Shown here piece by piece: positions 52,209-60,510 of a stretch of DNA of 64,000 nucleotides; the first letter of the stretch is position 1; the number at the start of each line of letters is the position of its first letter. The stretch is from NCBI RefSeq assembly GCF_000878195.1, contig NZ_JXST01000008.1, forward strand, positions 62,001 to 126,000, given 5' to 3'. The DNA is from Mycolicibacterium llatzerense. GTDB taxonomy: Bacteria > Actinomycetota > Actinomycetes > Mycobacteriales > Mycobacteriaceae. Under the pieces are notes generated by a model. It made no database searches and was not told the DNA's origin. It worked only from the letters and a program-made list of their open reading frames with translations. A program made the position numbers and the translations under genes.

Positions 52209-52286
52209 TGGGCACCCACAATTTCACCAGCAGGTCCGCTGCGAGCCCACCCACGCGGTGAGCTTGCGTATGACGAGAGGTTGTCG

Positions 52287-53222
52287 ATGGGCAAGATCTA
52301 CGCCAATGTCACCGAATTGGTCGGGCGCACCCCACTGGTCCGGCTCAACCGGTTGACCGAGGGCGCTGATGCTCAGGTCGTCGCAAAGCTCGAGTTCTAC
52401 AACCCCGCCAACAGCGTGAAGGACCGCATCGGCGTGGCGATCGTCGACGCCGCGGAGCAGTCCGGTGAGCTCAAGCCCGGTGGCACCATCGTGGAGGCCA
52501 CGAGCGGCAACACCGGCATCGCCCTGGCCCTCGTCGGCGCCGCCCGCGGCTACAAGGTCATCCTGACCATGCCGGAGACCATGTCCCTCGAACGACGAGT
52601 GATGTTGCGCGCGTACGGCGCCGAGATCGTGCTGACCCCCGGCGCCGAGGGCATGGCAGGCGCCGTGGCGCGGGCCAAGCAGATTCTCGCCGAGACCCCG
52701 AACTCCGTCGCGGCCGATCAGTTCGCCAACCCGGCCAACCCCGCCATCCACGAAAAGACCACGGCCGAAGAAGTCTGGGCCGACACCGACGGTGAGGTCG
52801 ACATCTTCGTCGCCGGCATCGGCACCGGTGGCACCCTCACGGGCGTCGGACACGTCCTCAAGGCCCGCAAGCCGGAGGTGAAGATCGTCGGCGTCGAACC
52901 GGTCGACTCCCCCATCCTCACCGGCGGCCAGGCCGGACCGCACAAGATTCAGGGCCTCGGCGCGAACTTCGTCCCCGAGGTGCTGGACCGCGCCGTCTAC
53001 GACGAGATCATCGACGTCGCATTCCCGGACGCCATCGAGGTGGCGCGCGCGCTGGGCACCGATGAGGGCATCCTGGGCGGCATCTCGGCAGGCGCCAACG
53101 TGTGGGCGGCGCTGCAGCTGGCCAAGCGCCCCGAGAACGCCGGCAAGCTCATCGTGGTGATCGTCCCCGACTTCGGCGAGCGGTACGTCTCCACGGCGCT
53201 GTACGAGCACATCCGGGACTGA
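52287..53222 (+). CDS. cysK: Cysteine synthase CysK (O-acetylserine sulfhydrylase)
   Basis: A 311-residue PLP enzyme making cysteine from O-acetylserine and sulfide. The PLP Lys45 is in [11 protein letters not shown], the phosphate-binding loop is [13 protein letters not shown], and [13 protein letters not shown] and [12 protein letters not shown] complete the site. The ATG at 52287 ([10 protein letters not shown]) has GAGAGG upstream; 53 upstream in-frame codons are not family-like. cysE follows after 34 bases, as with M. tuberculosis cysK1–cysE, though those lie elsewhere in that genome. Confidence 0.96.
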   Translation: MGKIYANVTELVGRTPLVRLNRLTEGADAQVVAKLEFYNPANSVKDRIGVAIVDAAEQSGELKPGGTIVEATSGNTGIALALVGAARGYKVILTMPETMSLERRVMLRAYGAEIVLTPGAEGMAGAVARAKQILAETPNSVAADQFANPANPAIHEKTTAEEVWADTDGEVDIFVAGIGTGGTLTGVGHVLKARKPEVKIVGVEPVDSPILTGGQAGPHKIQGLGANFVPEVLDRAVYDEIIDVAFPDAIEVARALGTDEGILGGISAGANVWAALQLAKRPENAGKLIVVIVPDFGERYVSTALYEHIRD

Positions 53223-53256
53223 CCGGGGCGAGCGAAGCGACGGGAATTAGATAGGG

Positions 53257-53841
53257 ATGACGCTGCTCTCTCGGCTCCGCGAGGACCTGGACAACGCACG
53301 CAGCCACGACCCCGCAGGGCGCGGTGACCTTGAGAACGCCCTGGTGTACTCCGGCCTGCATGCCATCTGGTCGCACCGCCTGGCCCACCAGTTGTGGGCC
53401 AGGCCGGCCTGGCGCGGGCCTGCGCGCCTGCTGGCTCAGGCGACGCGGTTCTTCACGGGTATCGAGATTCACCCGGGCGCGACCATCGGGCGGCGGTTCT
53501 TCATCGACCACGGCATGGGCGTGGTGATCGGCGAGACCACCGAAATCGGCGACGACGTCATGCTCTACCACGGCGTCACGCTGGGCGGCCGCAGCCTCAA
53601 CAAGGGCAAGCGCCACCCCACCATCGGCAACCGGGTGACCGTCGGCGCCGGCGCCAAGGTGCTCGGCCCCATCCTTGTCGGCGACGACTCGGCCATCGGC
53701 GCGAATGCCGTTGTCACACACGATGTTCCGGCGGACTCCATCGCGACCGGCATTCCGGCGATCGTGCGTCCACGCACCGAGAAGCAGCGCGAGCCCGCCG
53801 TCGACCCGACGACCTACATCGACCCCGCGATGTACATCTGA
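53257..53841 (+). CDS. cysE: Serine O-acetyltransferase CysE
   Basis: A 194-residue short-form serine acetyltransferase with left-handed beta-helix hexapeptide repeats ([52 protein letters not shown]). The catalytic His is in DHGMGVV or YHGVTLGG as in the family. It ends DPAMYI: a terminal Ile is the residue that inserts in the CysK active site to form the cysteine synthase complex. ATG preceded by AGATAGGG. A strong hairpin follows the stop. Confidence 0.95.
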   Translation: MTLLSRLREDLDNARSHDPAGRGDLENALVYSGLHAIWSHRLAHQLWARPAWRGPARLLAQATRFFTGIEIHPGATIGRRFFIDHGMGVVIGETTEIGDDVMLYHGVTLGGRSLNKGKRHPTIGNRVTVGAGAKVLGPILVGDDSAIGANAVVTHDVPADSIATGIPAIVRPRTEKQREPAVDPTTYIDPAMYI

Positions 53842-53856
53842 CGCCCTTCGCACGGC

Positions 53857-53896
53857 CGAGTGGCGTTGACCCTGTAGTCAGGGTCAACGCCACTCG
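53857..53896. terminator. Perfect 18-bp inverted repeat between convergent cysE and cysA
   Basis: CGAGTGGCGTTGACCCTG and its exact complement flank a TAGT loop. It lies 15 bases after cysE and 62 bases from the end of cysA, so it can terminate both. A related unit follows at 53904–53931 (core CCCTGATTACAGGGTCAACG), the same family as the repeat beside mbtH. Confidence 0.75.
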
Positions 53897-53903
53897 CACT
53901 CTT

Positions 53904-53931
53904 GCGCCCTGATTACAGGGTCAACGCAAAA
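53904..53931. repeat. Second copy of the dispersed CCCTGA(N)TACAGG repeat
   Basis: 28 bases that differ from 15516–15543 at only two positions. The core CCCTG-ATTA-CAGGG is itself a small palindrome followed by TCAACGCAAAA. Confidence 0.75.
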
Positions 53932-53958
53932 GCACCGCGACCGTGCAAGCCCTGGGGA

Positions 53959-55020
53959 TCACGCCCGAGCGAGGACCGCCTCGACTTCTTGCGTCTGTCC
54001 CGCGATCGGGGGGATGCGGGTAGCGCGGACGTACACGGTGTCGCCCTCGAGGAGCCGCAGCGCTTCGGCGTCGCCGCGGGTGATCTGCGCGGTGAACGGC
54101 GTGTGGTCCGCCGCGGTCGTCAGCTCGACGCGAACCTCGAAGCCGAGCACGACAACGCGGTCGACCTTGGCCCGGAGCACGCCGGTGGCCGCCACATCGC
54201 CGTCGGCCAGCGAAATGGCCATGTCGGGGTTCCGGCCCACGCGGATGTCGTGCGGACGCACCAACGTGCCGTTGAGCGTCGACACCGCACCGAGGAACGA
54301 CATGACGAACGGGTTGGCCGGGCTGTCGTAGACCTCGGTCGGCGAACCGACCTGCTCGATGCGGCCCCTGTTCAGCACGGCGATCCGGTCGGCGACGTCG
54401 AGCGCCTCGGCCTGATCGTGGGTGACCAGCACGGTGGTCACGTGCACCTCGTCATGCAGACGGCGCAGCCAGGTGCGCAGGTCGTCGCGCACCTTCGCGT
54501 CGAGGGCGCCGAAGGGCTCGTCGAGCAGCAGCACCTGGGGGTCGACCGCCAGGGCCCGAGCCAACGCCATGCGCTGACGCTGACCACCGGAGAGCTGGCT
54601 CGGGTAGCGCGTCTGGAAACCGCTCAGACCCACCACCTCCAGCAGGCTGTCGACCTTCTCCTTGATTTCCGCCTTGGGCTTCTTGCGGATCTTCAAACCG
54701 AACGCGACGTTCTCGCGGACGGTGAGGTGCTTGAACGCCGCGTAGTGCTGGAAGACGAACCCGATGCCGCGCCGCTGCGGCGGCACGCCGGTGACGTCGT
54801 TGCCCTTGATGGTGATGGTGCCGGTGTCCGGGGTGTCGAGCCCGGCGATGGCCCGCAACAGCGTGGACTTGCCCGACCCACTGGGGCCGAGCAGCGCGGT
54901 GAGCGATCCCTCGGGCACGTCGAAGTCGACGTTGTCGAGGGCCGCGAAGTCGCCGTAGCGCTTGTTGGCACCGCGCACCGTGATGGCGGGAGGGCTGCCC
55001 TGCTTCTGCTCGTCACTCAT
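53959..55020 (-). CDS. cysA: Sulfate ABC transporter ATP-binding protein CysA
   Basis: A 353-residue ATPase of the sulfate/thiosulfate importer. Walker [15 protein letters not shown]-loop FVFQHYAAF, signature LSGGQRQRM, Walker [15 protein letters not shown]-loop VTHDQ; the C-terminal 110 residues form the regulatory TOBE-like domain. No Cys and four Met. Last gene of subI–cysT–cysW–cysA, 22 bases after cysW. Confidence 0.95.
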   Translation of the reverse strand: MSDEQKQGSPPAITVRGANKRYGDFAALDNVDFDVPEGSLTALLGPSGSGKSTLLRAIAGLDTPDTGTITIKGNDVTGVPPQRRGIGFVFQHYAAFKHLTVRENVAFGLKIRKKPKAEIKEKVDSLLEVVGLSGFQTRYPSQLSGGQRQRMALARALAVDPQVLLLDEPFGALDAKVRDDLRTWLRRLHDEVHVTTVLVTHDQAEALDVADRIAVLNRGRIEQVGSPTEVYDSPANPFVMSFLGAVSTLNGTLVRPHDIRVGRNPDMAISLADGDVAATGVLRAKVDRVVVLGFEVRVELTTAADHTPFTAQITRGDAEALRLLEGDTVYVRATRIPPIAGQTQEVEAVLARA

Positions 55021-55042
55021 GATCGGTTCTTCCTATCGAAAG

Positions 55043-55855
55043 CTATTGTGCCGCCCGGACACGCCGGGCGTCGAGGATTACCTGCACGATCAGCACGATC
55101 ACCGCGACTGCCATCAGCAGTGTCGACATGGCGTACGCGCCGTATTCGGCGCCGCGGCTGTACCGGTCGGACACCAGCAGGGTGAGGGTCTGGGATGTGC
55201 CGGGCAGGTTGGAGGACACCATGATGACGGCGCCGTACTCCCCGAGCGTGCGGGCGACGGTCAGCACGATGCCGTACGTCAGGCCCCAGCGGATGGACGG
55301 CAGCGTGATCCGCCAGAACGTCTGCCACCACTGCGCACCGAGGGTGGAGGCCGCCTCTTCCTGGTCGGTGCCCAGCTCATGCAGCACCGGTTCGACCTCG
55401 CGGATCACGAACGGCACCGTCACGAAGATGCTCGCCAGCACGATGCCGGGGAAGCCGAAGATGATCTTGAGACCCCAGCTGTTCTCGACGAAGCCGAGCA
55501 GTCCGGCCGACCCCCACAACAGGATCAAGGCCACACCGACGACGACGGGCGACACCGCGAACGGCAGGTCGATCACGGCCTGCAGCACGCTCTTGCCGCG
55601 GAACCGGTTGCGGGCCAACACCAATGCGGTCGGCACCCCGAACAGCACGTTGAGCGGCACCACGATGGCGACGACCAGCAGCGACAGTTGCAGCGCGGAA
55701 ACGGCTGCCGGCGTGGTGATCTGGGTGAAGAACTCACCCAGGCCGGGCTGGAACGTCCGCCACAGGATCAGGCCGACGGGCACAATGACGAGCACCGTGA
55801 TGTAAGCCAGCGCCAGGTAGCGGGCGAGGTAGCGCACCACCGGAGAGAGTGTCAT
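55043..55855 (-). CDS. cysW: Sulfate ABC transporter permease CysW
   Basis: A 270-residue permease with six membrane segments. The cytoplasmic EAA loop reads EEAASTLGAQWWQTFWRITL, followed by RTLGEYGAVIMVSSN, the CysW-type sequence. No Cys and four Met. Start overlaps the cysT stop (ATGA), the usual tight coupling of this operon. Confidence 0.95.
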   Translation of the reverse strand: MTLSPVVRYLARYLALAYITVLVIVPVGLILWRTFQPGLGEFFTQITTPAAVSALQLSLLVVAIVVPLNVLFGVPTALVLARNRFRGKSVLQAVIDLPFAVSPVVVGVALILLWGSAGLLGFVENSWGLKIIFGFPGIVLASIFVTVPFVIREVEPVLHELGTDQEEAASTLGAQWWQTFWRITLPSIRWGLTYGIVLTVARTLGEYGAVIMVSSNLPGTSQTLTLLVSDRYSRGAEYGAYAMSTLLMAVAVIVLIVQVILDARRVRAAQ

Positions 55856-56736
55856 GCGGCCAGCTCCTCACGCTTGGCTGCCCGCGATCCGATGACCCGC
55901 AACACGAACAGCACCACGAACGAAATCACCAGCAGCACAATCGAGATCGCGGCCGCACCGGTGCGGTCGTCGTTCTCGATCAGGGTGCGGATCCACTGCG
56001 ACGACACCTCGGTCTCACCGGGTACCGCGCCGCCGATCAGCACCACCGAGCCGAATTCGCCGATCGCGCGGGAGAAGGCCAGGCCGGCCCCCGACAGCAG
56101 CGACGGCAGCAGCGCCGGCAGGACCACCTTGGTGAAGATCACGAAGTTGTTGGCGCCGAGCGATGCGGCCGCCTCTTCGGTCTCCCGGTCCAGTTCGAGC
56201 AGCACCGGCTGCACCGACCGCACCACGAACGGCAGCGTGACGAACAGCAGCGCCACCCCGATGCCCCACTTCGTGTGCTGCAGATGCAAGTTGACCGGGC
56301 TGGCCGGACCGTAGAGCGCCAGCATCACGAGGCTGGCCACGATGGTCGGCAGCGCGAACGGCAGGTCGATGACCGCGTCCACCAACCGCTTGCCGACGAA
56401 GTCGTCCCGGGTCAGCACCCACGCCACCAACAGGCCGAAGACCAGGTTGATGAGCGCGACGGCCGCCGAGACCTCGAGCGTCACCCGAAACGATGCCACG
56501 GCCGAGTTCGACGTGACCGCGGTCCAGAAGTAACCCCAACCGCCGCGGGCCGACTGCACCAGGATCGCGGCCAGCGGCAGCAGCACGATGACGGACAGCC
56601 AGATGCTCGCCGCTCCGACCCGCAACGAAGTGGTGCCGAACGCGTTCCTCACGCCGGGACCCGGCCCGGCCGAACCACCATTGCTGGTGGACTCGGGCCG
56701 GGCCGGGACGCCGTCGAACGTGGTGGTGGGTGTCAT
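55852..56736 (-). CDS. cysT: Sulfate ABC transporter permease CysT
   Basis: A 294-residue permease with a 40-residue Gly/Pro-rich cytoplasmic start, then six membrane segments. EAA loop: EEAAASLGANNFVIFTKVVL, followed by SRAIGEFGSVVLIGG. No Cys and two Met. The ATG at 56736 overlaps the subI stop (ATGA); 25 upstream in-frame codons belong to subI in another frame. Confidence 0.95.
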   Translation of the reverse strand: MTPTTTFDGVPARPESTSNGGSAGPGPGVRNAFGTTSLRVGAASIWLSVIVLLPLAAILVQSARGGWGYFWTAVTSNSAVASFRVTLEVSAAVALINLVFGLLVAWVLTRDDFVGKRLVDAVIDLPFALPTIVASLVMLALYGPASPVNLHLQHTKWGIGVALLFVTLPFVVRSVQPVLLELDRETEEAAASLGANNFVIFTKVVLPALLPSLLSGAGLAFSRAIGEFGSVVLIGGAVPGETEVSSQWIRTLIENDDRTGAAAISIVLLVISFVVLFVLRVIGSRAAKREELAA

Positions 56737-57773
56737 CCAGTGGCCTGCTTGTAGATCTTGGTGATGCTGCCGTTCTCCTTGTCGAACAACGCCGGATCGA
56801 CAGTCTTCCATCCACCGAGGTCAGCGATGGTCCACAACTTCTCCGGGGTCGGGAAGTCCTTCGCGAATTCTGCCGCGACGGCGGGATCGACGGGGCGGAA
56901 TCCGGCCTGCGCCCACGCCTTCTGTCCCTCTGCGGTGTAGAGGAAGTTCTTCAGCGCGTTGGCCTTGTCCTGGTGGGGGCCGGAGGTCACGACCGCCACC
57001 GGGTTCTCGATCTTGAACGTCTGCGCGGGGTTGACGTGCTCGACGTCCTTGCCCTGACGCTCGACGTTGATCGCCTCGTTCTCGTAGCTGATCAGGACGT
57101 CACCGGTGCCGTGCAGGAACAGGTCGGTGGCTTCCCGGCCCGAACCCGGACGGGTCTTGACGTGCTCGACGACCAACTGCCGCACGAAGTCGATGCCGGC
57201 CTGGGCGTCCTTGCCGCCGTTGCTCTTCGCCGCGTACGGCGCCAGCAGGTTCCACTTGGCCGAACCCGAGCTCAGCGGGCTCGGGGTGACGACCTCGATG
57301 CCCGGCTTGAGCAGGTCGTCCCAGTCCTTGATGCCCTTGGGGTTGCCCTTGCGCACGACCAGCGAGACCACGGAACCGAACGGGATGCCCTTCGTGGCAT
57401 CGGCGTTCCAGTCCTTGGAAACCTTGCCGGCCTTCACCAGGCGCGTGACGTCCGGTTCCACCGAGAAGTTGACGATGTCGGCGGGAGCTCCCGACTCGAC
57501 CTTGCGGGACTGGTCACCGGAAGCGCCGTACGACGTCGTCACCGCGACGCCCTTGCCTTCGGGGGTGGCGGCGAAGGCCGGGATGACCTTGCTCCATCCG
57601 GGCTCCGGCACGGCGTAGGCCACCAGGGTCAGGGTGGTGTCCGTACCCGACTGTGCACCGCCACCACCGGCGACGTCACTCGCTCCGCCACCGCAGGCGG
57701 CGAGCACCGTGGTGCTGGCCACAACGGCTGCGACAGCGGTGGCCGGCCGCCAGTTCTTGATGATCTTGTGCAT
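56733..57773 (-). CDS. subI: Sulfate-binding lipoprotein SubI
   Basis: A 346-residue periplasmic/cell-surface binding protein. The lipobox TTVLAAC is near residue 26, and the mature protein has the sulfate-binding-protein sequences YGASGDQSRKVESGAPADIV and VTPSPLSSGSAKWNLLAPYA. Its only Cys is the lipidated one, and its only Met is the initiator. First gene of the importer operon. The ribosome site (AAGGAAGG) can pair with an upstream CACCTCCTTGC, and a leaderless leader ORF ending CCR lies before it. Confidence 0.95.
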   Translation of the reverse strand: MHKIIKNWRPATAVAAVVASTTVLAACGGGASDVAGGGGAQSGTDTTLTLVAYAVPEPGWSKVIPAFAATPEGKGVAVTTSYGASGDQSRKVESGAPADIVNFSVEPDVTRLVKAGKVSKDWNADATKGIPFGSVVSLVVRKGNPKGIKDWDDLLKPGIEVVTPSPLSSGSAKWNLLAPYAAKSNGGKDAQAGIDFVRQLVVEHVKTRPGSGREATDLFLHGTGDVLISYENEAINVERQGKDVEHVNPAQTFKIENPVAVVTSGPHQDKANALKNFLYTAEGQKAWAQAGFRPVDPAVAAEFAKDFPTPEKLWTIADLGGWKTVDPALFDKENGSITKIYKQATG

Positions 57774-57780
57774 GTGATGG

Positions 57781-57831
57781 ACCTTCCTTGCGGGTTTACG
57801 GATGAACTACTCCGTCACACGGCAAGGAGGT
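57781..57831 (-). promoter_or_regulatory. Ribosome-site-sequestering hairpin upstream of subI
   Basis: On the minus strand ACCTCCTTGC (57831–57822) is complementary to GCAAGGAAGGT (57791–57781), which contains the subI Shine-Dalgarno, with one bulged base and a loop of about 30 bases. Pairing would hide the ribosome site. It lies 63 bases beyond the leader ORF stop, matching a translation-controlled attenuator. Confidence 0.7.
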
Positions 57832-57894
57832 GAAATCAGCACGTGGGCATACCTAAAGCCGGCGCCGACCCCAGTAACCGCGGACGGAAACGGG

Positions 57895-57987
57895 TCAGCG
57901 ACAACAGGCGACGTCAGCAACAGCGCGGGTACCCACGGCAATGAGCGCCAGGATGTGGCCCTCGGTAGTGCCGGACGCTGCGTACAT
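57895..57987 (-). CDS. Cysteine-codon leader peptide upstream of subI (30 residues)
   Basis: A 30-residue ORF, MYAASGTTEGHILALIAVG followed by TRAVADVACCR, with two adjacent TGT codons just before the final Arg and stop. The ATG sits 7 bases after TATTCT, so the transcript is probably leaderless. It fits the mycobacterial class of leaderless polycysteine attenuator ORFs. The hairpin at 57781–57831 would be the regulated element, letting subI–cysTWA respond to Cys-tRNA charging. Confidence 0.8.
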   Translation of the reverse strand: MYAASGTTEGHILALIAVGTRAVADVACCR

Positions 57988-57994
57988 GGCCGGA

Positions 57995-58000
57995 AGAATA
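57995..58000 (-). promoter_or_regulatory. Minus-10 element of the subI leader transcript
   Basis: TATTCT on the minus strand (TANNNT form) ends 7 bases before the leader ATG at 57987, so transcription would begin at or near the A of ATG. Confidence 0.65.
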
Positions 58001-58025
58001 TCAGAGGTTGCCTGATAGCTACTGC

Positions 58026-58112
58026 TCAGCGAGTCAACAGCCACATGACAATGACCAGCACCACCAGCAGCACCAGGATCAACGTCACCCGTGACTGAGG
58101 CAGTCCGTTCAC
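58026..58112 (-). CDS. 28-residue single-span membrane peptide
   Basis: Begins VNGLPQSRVTLILVLLVVLV and ends IVMWLLTR: nearly all one hydrophobic helix. The GTG start overlaps the stop of the 64-residue gene upstream (GTGA), which argues for real, coupled translation. Function unknown. It lies just upstream of the subI leader promoter. Confidence 0.55.
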   Translation of the reverse strand: MNGLPQSRVTLILVLLVVLVIVMWLLTR

Positions 58113-58303
58113 AGCGCTTCCTCCTCGACGTGGCGGGCCCGGTGCAGCAGCGTGGTCGCGTAGGCCAGGGCCACGTCGAGCAGCACTGCCAGGCCATATG
58201 CGAGCGCCAGCACCACCGGCATCACGATGATCGTCTGCAACACGAACGACAGGCCGGACAGCCACAGCTCCACGCCGTCCCACCAATTCAGAAAGCCGTT
58301 CAT
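58109..58303 (-). CDS. Small membrane protein (Rv2401A-like), 64 residues
   Basis: Begins MNGFLNWWDGVELWLSGLSF, followed by one long hydrophobic region (VLQTIIVMPVVLALAYGLAV) and an amphipathic basic/acidic tail (LLHRARHVEEEAL). Similar small membrane proteins sit at this locus in M. tuberculosis (Rv2401A). It diverges from the trehalase gene. The much longer antisense frame through the trehalase gene is not coding. Confidence 0.75.
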   Translation of the reverse strand: MNGFLNWWDGVELWLSGLSFVLQTIIVMPVVLALAYGLAVLLDVALAYATTLLHRARHVEEEAL

Positions 58304-58414
58304 CGATTCCAGCCTACGGTGTGGGCCCTTTCGAATCGCGGTGGGTGGAATCTGCCGGGCCCCGTCGGGAGCGTTAGGTGGACGCCAACCGCAGATGCAG
58401 TCGATGATGTGCGA

Positions 58415-60451
58415 ATGGTGCTGCCACACACTGACAAGTCGGGACAATCCAGCGACCCCGGCCACATCTTGGCGAACGGCCACGGGATTCCACACCTTGC
58501 CGCCGCGGGCGACGACTCGGTGACCGGCGGTGCGATCTCGACGGCGGTGCGTACACCGTTTCCGCCGATCGCTGACTACGCCTTCCTGTCCGACTGCGAG
58601 AACACCTGCCTGATCTCCTCGGCGGGGTCGGTGGAGTGGATGTGCGTGCCGCGGCCGGACTCCCCCAGCGTCTTCGGCTCGATCCTGGATCGCGGTGCCG
58701 GCCATTTCCGGCTGGCGCCCTACGGGGTGACGGTGCCGTCGGCGCGGCGGTACCTGCCGGGCTCGTTGATCCTGGAGACCACCTGGCAGACGCACACCGG
58801 CTGGGCCATCGTGCGCGACGCCCTCGTGATGGGGCCCTGGCACGACATCGAGACCCGCTCGCGCACCCACCGTCGTACGCCGATGGACTGGGACGCCGAG
58901 CACATCCTGCTGCGCACCGTCCGCTGCGTCAGCGGCACGGTCGAGTTCGTCATGAGCTGTGAGCCGTCGTTCGACTACCACCGCGAAAGCGCGGCCTGGG
59001 AGTACTCGGCCGCCGCCTACGGCGAGGCGATCGCGCGGGCCGGCAAGAACCCGGAGGCGCATCCGACGCTGCGGCTGACCACCAACCTGCGGATCGGGTT
59101 GGAAGGCCACGAGGCGCGGGCCCGGACCCGGCTGACCGAGGGCGACAAGGTGTTCGTCGCGCTGTCGTGGTCCAAGCACCCGGCGCCGCAGACCTTCGAA
59201 GAGGCCTCCGACAAGATGTGGAAGACCAGCGAGGCGTGGCGGCAGTGGATCAACGTCGGTGACTTCCCGGACCACCCGTGGCGGTCGTATCTGCAACGCA
59301 GCGCGCTGACCCTCAAGGGGCTGACCTACTCCCCGACCGGCGCCCTGCTGGCGGCCAGCACCACGTCGCTGCCGGAAACGCCTCAGGGCGAACGGAACTG
59401 GGACTACCGGTACTCGTGGATCCGCGACTCGACGTTCGCGCTGTGGGGCCTGTACACCTTGGGGCTGGACCGCGAGGCCGACGACTTCTTCTCGTTCATC
59501 GCCGACGTCTCCGGCGCCAACAACGGTGAGCGCCATCCCCTTCAGGTGATGTACGGCGTCGGCGGCGAGCGCAGCCTGGTCGAGGAGGAACTGCACCACC
59601 TGTCGGGCTACGACTACTCACGGCCGGTACGGATCGGCAACGGCGCCTACAACCAGATGCAGCACGACATCTGGGGCACCATGCTCGATTCGGTGTACCT
59701 GCACGCCAAATCCCGCGAGCAGATTCCCGAGATGCTCTGGCCGGTGCTGAAAAACCAAGTGGAAGAGGCCGTCAAGCACTGGAAGGAACCCGACCGCGGC
59801 ATCTGGGAGGTGCGCGGCGAACCGCAGCACTTCACCTCCAGCAAGATCATGTGCTGGGTGGCGCTGGACCGCGGCTCGAAACTTGCTGAGCTGCAAGGGG
59901 AAAAGTCCTACGCACAGCAGTGGCGCAAGATCGCCGACGAGATCAAGGAAGACGTCCTGACCCACGGCGTGGACAAGCGCGGCGTGCTGACCCAGCGCTA
60001 CGGCGACGACGCCCTGGACGCGTCTCTGCTGCTGGCGATCCTCACCCGGTTCCTGCCTGCGGACGACCCGCGGGTGCGTGCGACGGTGCTCGCCATCGCC
60101 GAGGAACTCACCGAGGAAGGTCTGGTGCTGCGCTACCGCACCGAGGAGACCGACGACGGATTGTCCGGCGAGGAAGGCACTTTCACCATCTGCTCGTTCT
60201 GGCTGGTGTCGGCGCTGGTCGAGATCGGCGAGGTGAGCCGGGCCCGGCACCTGTGCGAGAAGCTGCTGTCATTCGCCAGCCCGCTGCACCTGTACGCCGA
60301 GGAGATCGAGCCGCGCACCGGCCGGCACCTGGGCAACTTCCCGCAGGCGTTCACCCATCTGGCGTTGATCAACGCCGTCGTGCACGTGATCCGCGCCGAG
60401 GAGGAAGCCGACAGCAGCGGCGTGTTCCAGCCCGCGAACGCGCCGATGTAG
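58415..60451 (+). CDS. GH15 family glycoside hydrolase, trehalase
   Basis: About 678 residues of the glucoamylase-like GH15 family; the mycobacterial member (Rv2402/M. smegmatis homologue) is a trehalase that splits trehalose to glucose. Recognisable parts: IADYAFLSDCENTCLISSAG, DSPSVFGSILDRGAGHF, NWDYRYSWIRDSTFALWGLY with catalytic-region acids, and FWLVSALVEIG/FPQAFTHLALI near the C-terminus. The ATG at 58415 was chosen by family length; no good ribosome site is seen, so a start within the next 45 codons is possible. The 108 upstream in-frame codons run antisense to the small membrane genes. Confidence 0.9.
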   Translation: MVLPHTDKSGQSSDPGHILANGHGIPHLAAAGDDSVTGGAISTAVRTPFPPIADYAFLSDCENTCLISSAGSVEWMCVPRPDSPSVFGSILDRGAGHFRLAPYGVTVPSARRYLPGSLILETTWQTHTGWAIVRDALVMGPWHDIETRSRTHRRTPMDWDAEHILLRTVRCVSGTVEFVMSCEPSFDYHRESAAWEYSAAAYGEAIARAGKNPEAHPTLRLTTNLRIGLEGHEARARTRLTEGDKVFVALSWSKHPAPQTFEEASDKMWKTSEAWRQWINVGDFPDHPWRSYLQRSALTLKGLTYSPTGALLAASTTSLPETPQGERNWDYRYSWIRDSTFALWGLYTLGLDREADDFFSFIADVSGANNGERHPLQVMYGVGGERSLVEEELHHLSGYDYSRPVRIGNGAYNQMQHDIWGTMLDSVYLHAKSREQIPEMLWPVLKNQVEEAVKHWKEPDRGIWEVRGEPQHFTSSKIMCWVALDRGSKLAELQGEKSYAQQWRKIADEIKEDVLTHGVDKRGVLTQRYGDDALDASLLLAILTRFLPADDPRVRATVLAIAEELTEEGLVLRYRTEETDDGLSGEEGTFTICSFWLVSALVEIGEVSRARHLCEKLLSFASPLHLYAEEIEPRTGRHLGNFPQAFTHLALINAVVHVIRAEEEADSSGVFQPANAPM

Positions 60452-60456
60452 CTTGC

Positions 60457-60505
60457 GATTTCGGCGTGATTCGTAACGCCGGCCGTTACGAATCACGCCG
60501 AAATC
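60457..60505. terminator. Perfect 22-bp inverted repeat between convergent genes
   Basis: GATTTCGGCGTGATTCGTAACG and its complement flank a CCGGC loop. It starts 5 bases after the trehalase stop and ends 5 bases before the TQXA-like gene stop, an ideal bidirectional terminator. Confidence 0.8.
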
Positions 60506-60510
60506 ACGGG

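Noticed and set aside
57821..57832. A strong plus-strand ribosome-site-like GGCAAGGAGGTG
   Set aside because: No plus-strand gene starts after it. Read on the minus strand it is the anti-Shine-Dalgarno arm of the subI leader hairpin.
58091..58414. A 108-codon N-terminal extension of the trehalase frame
   Set aside because: It runs antisense to the two small membrane genes and does not resemble the GH15 family.
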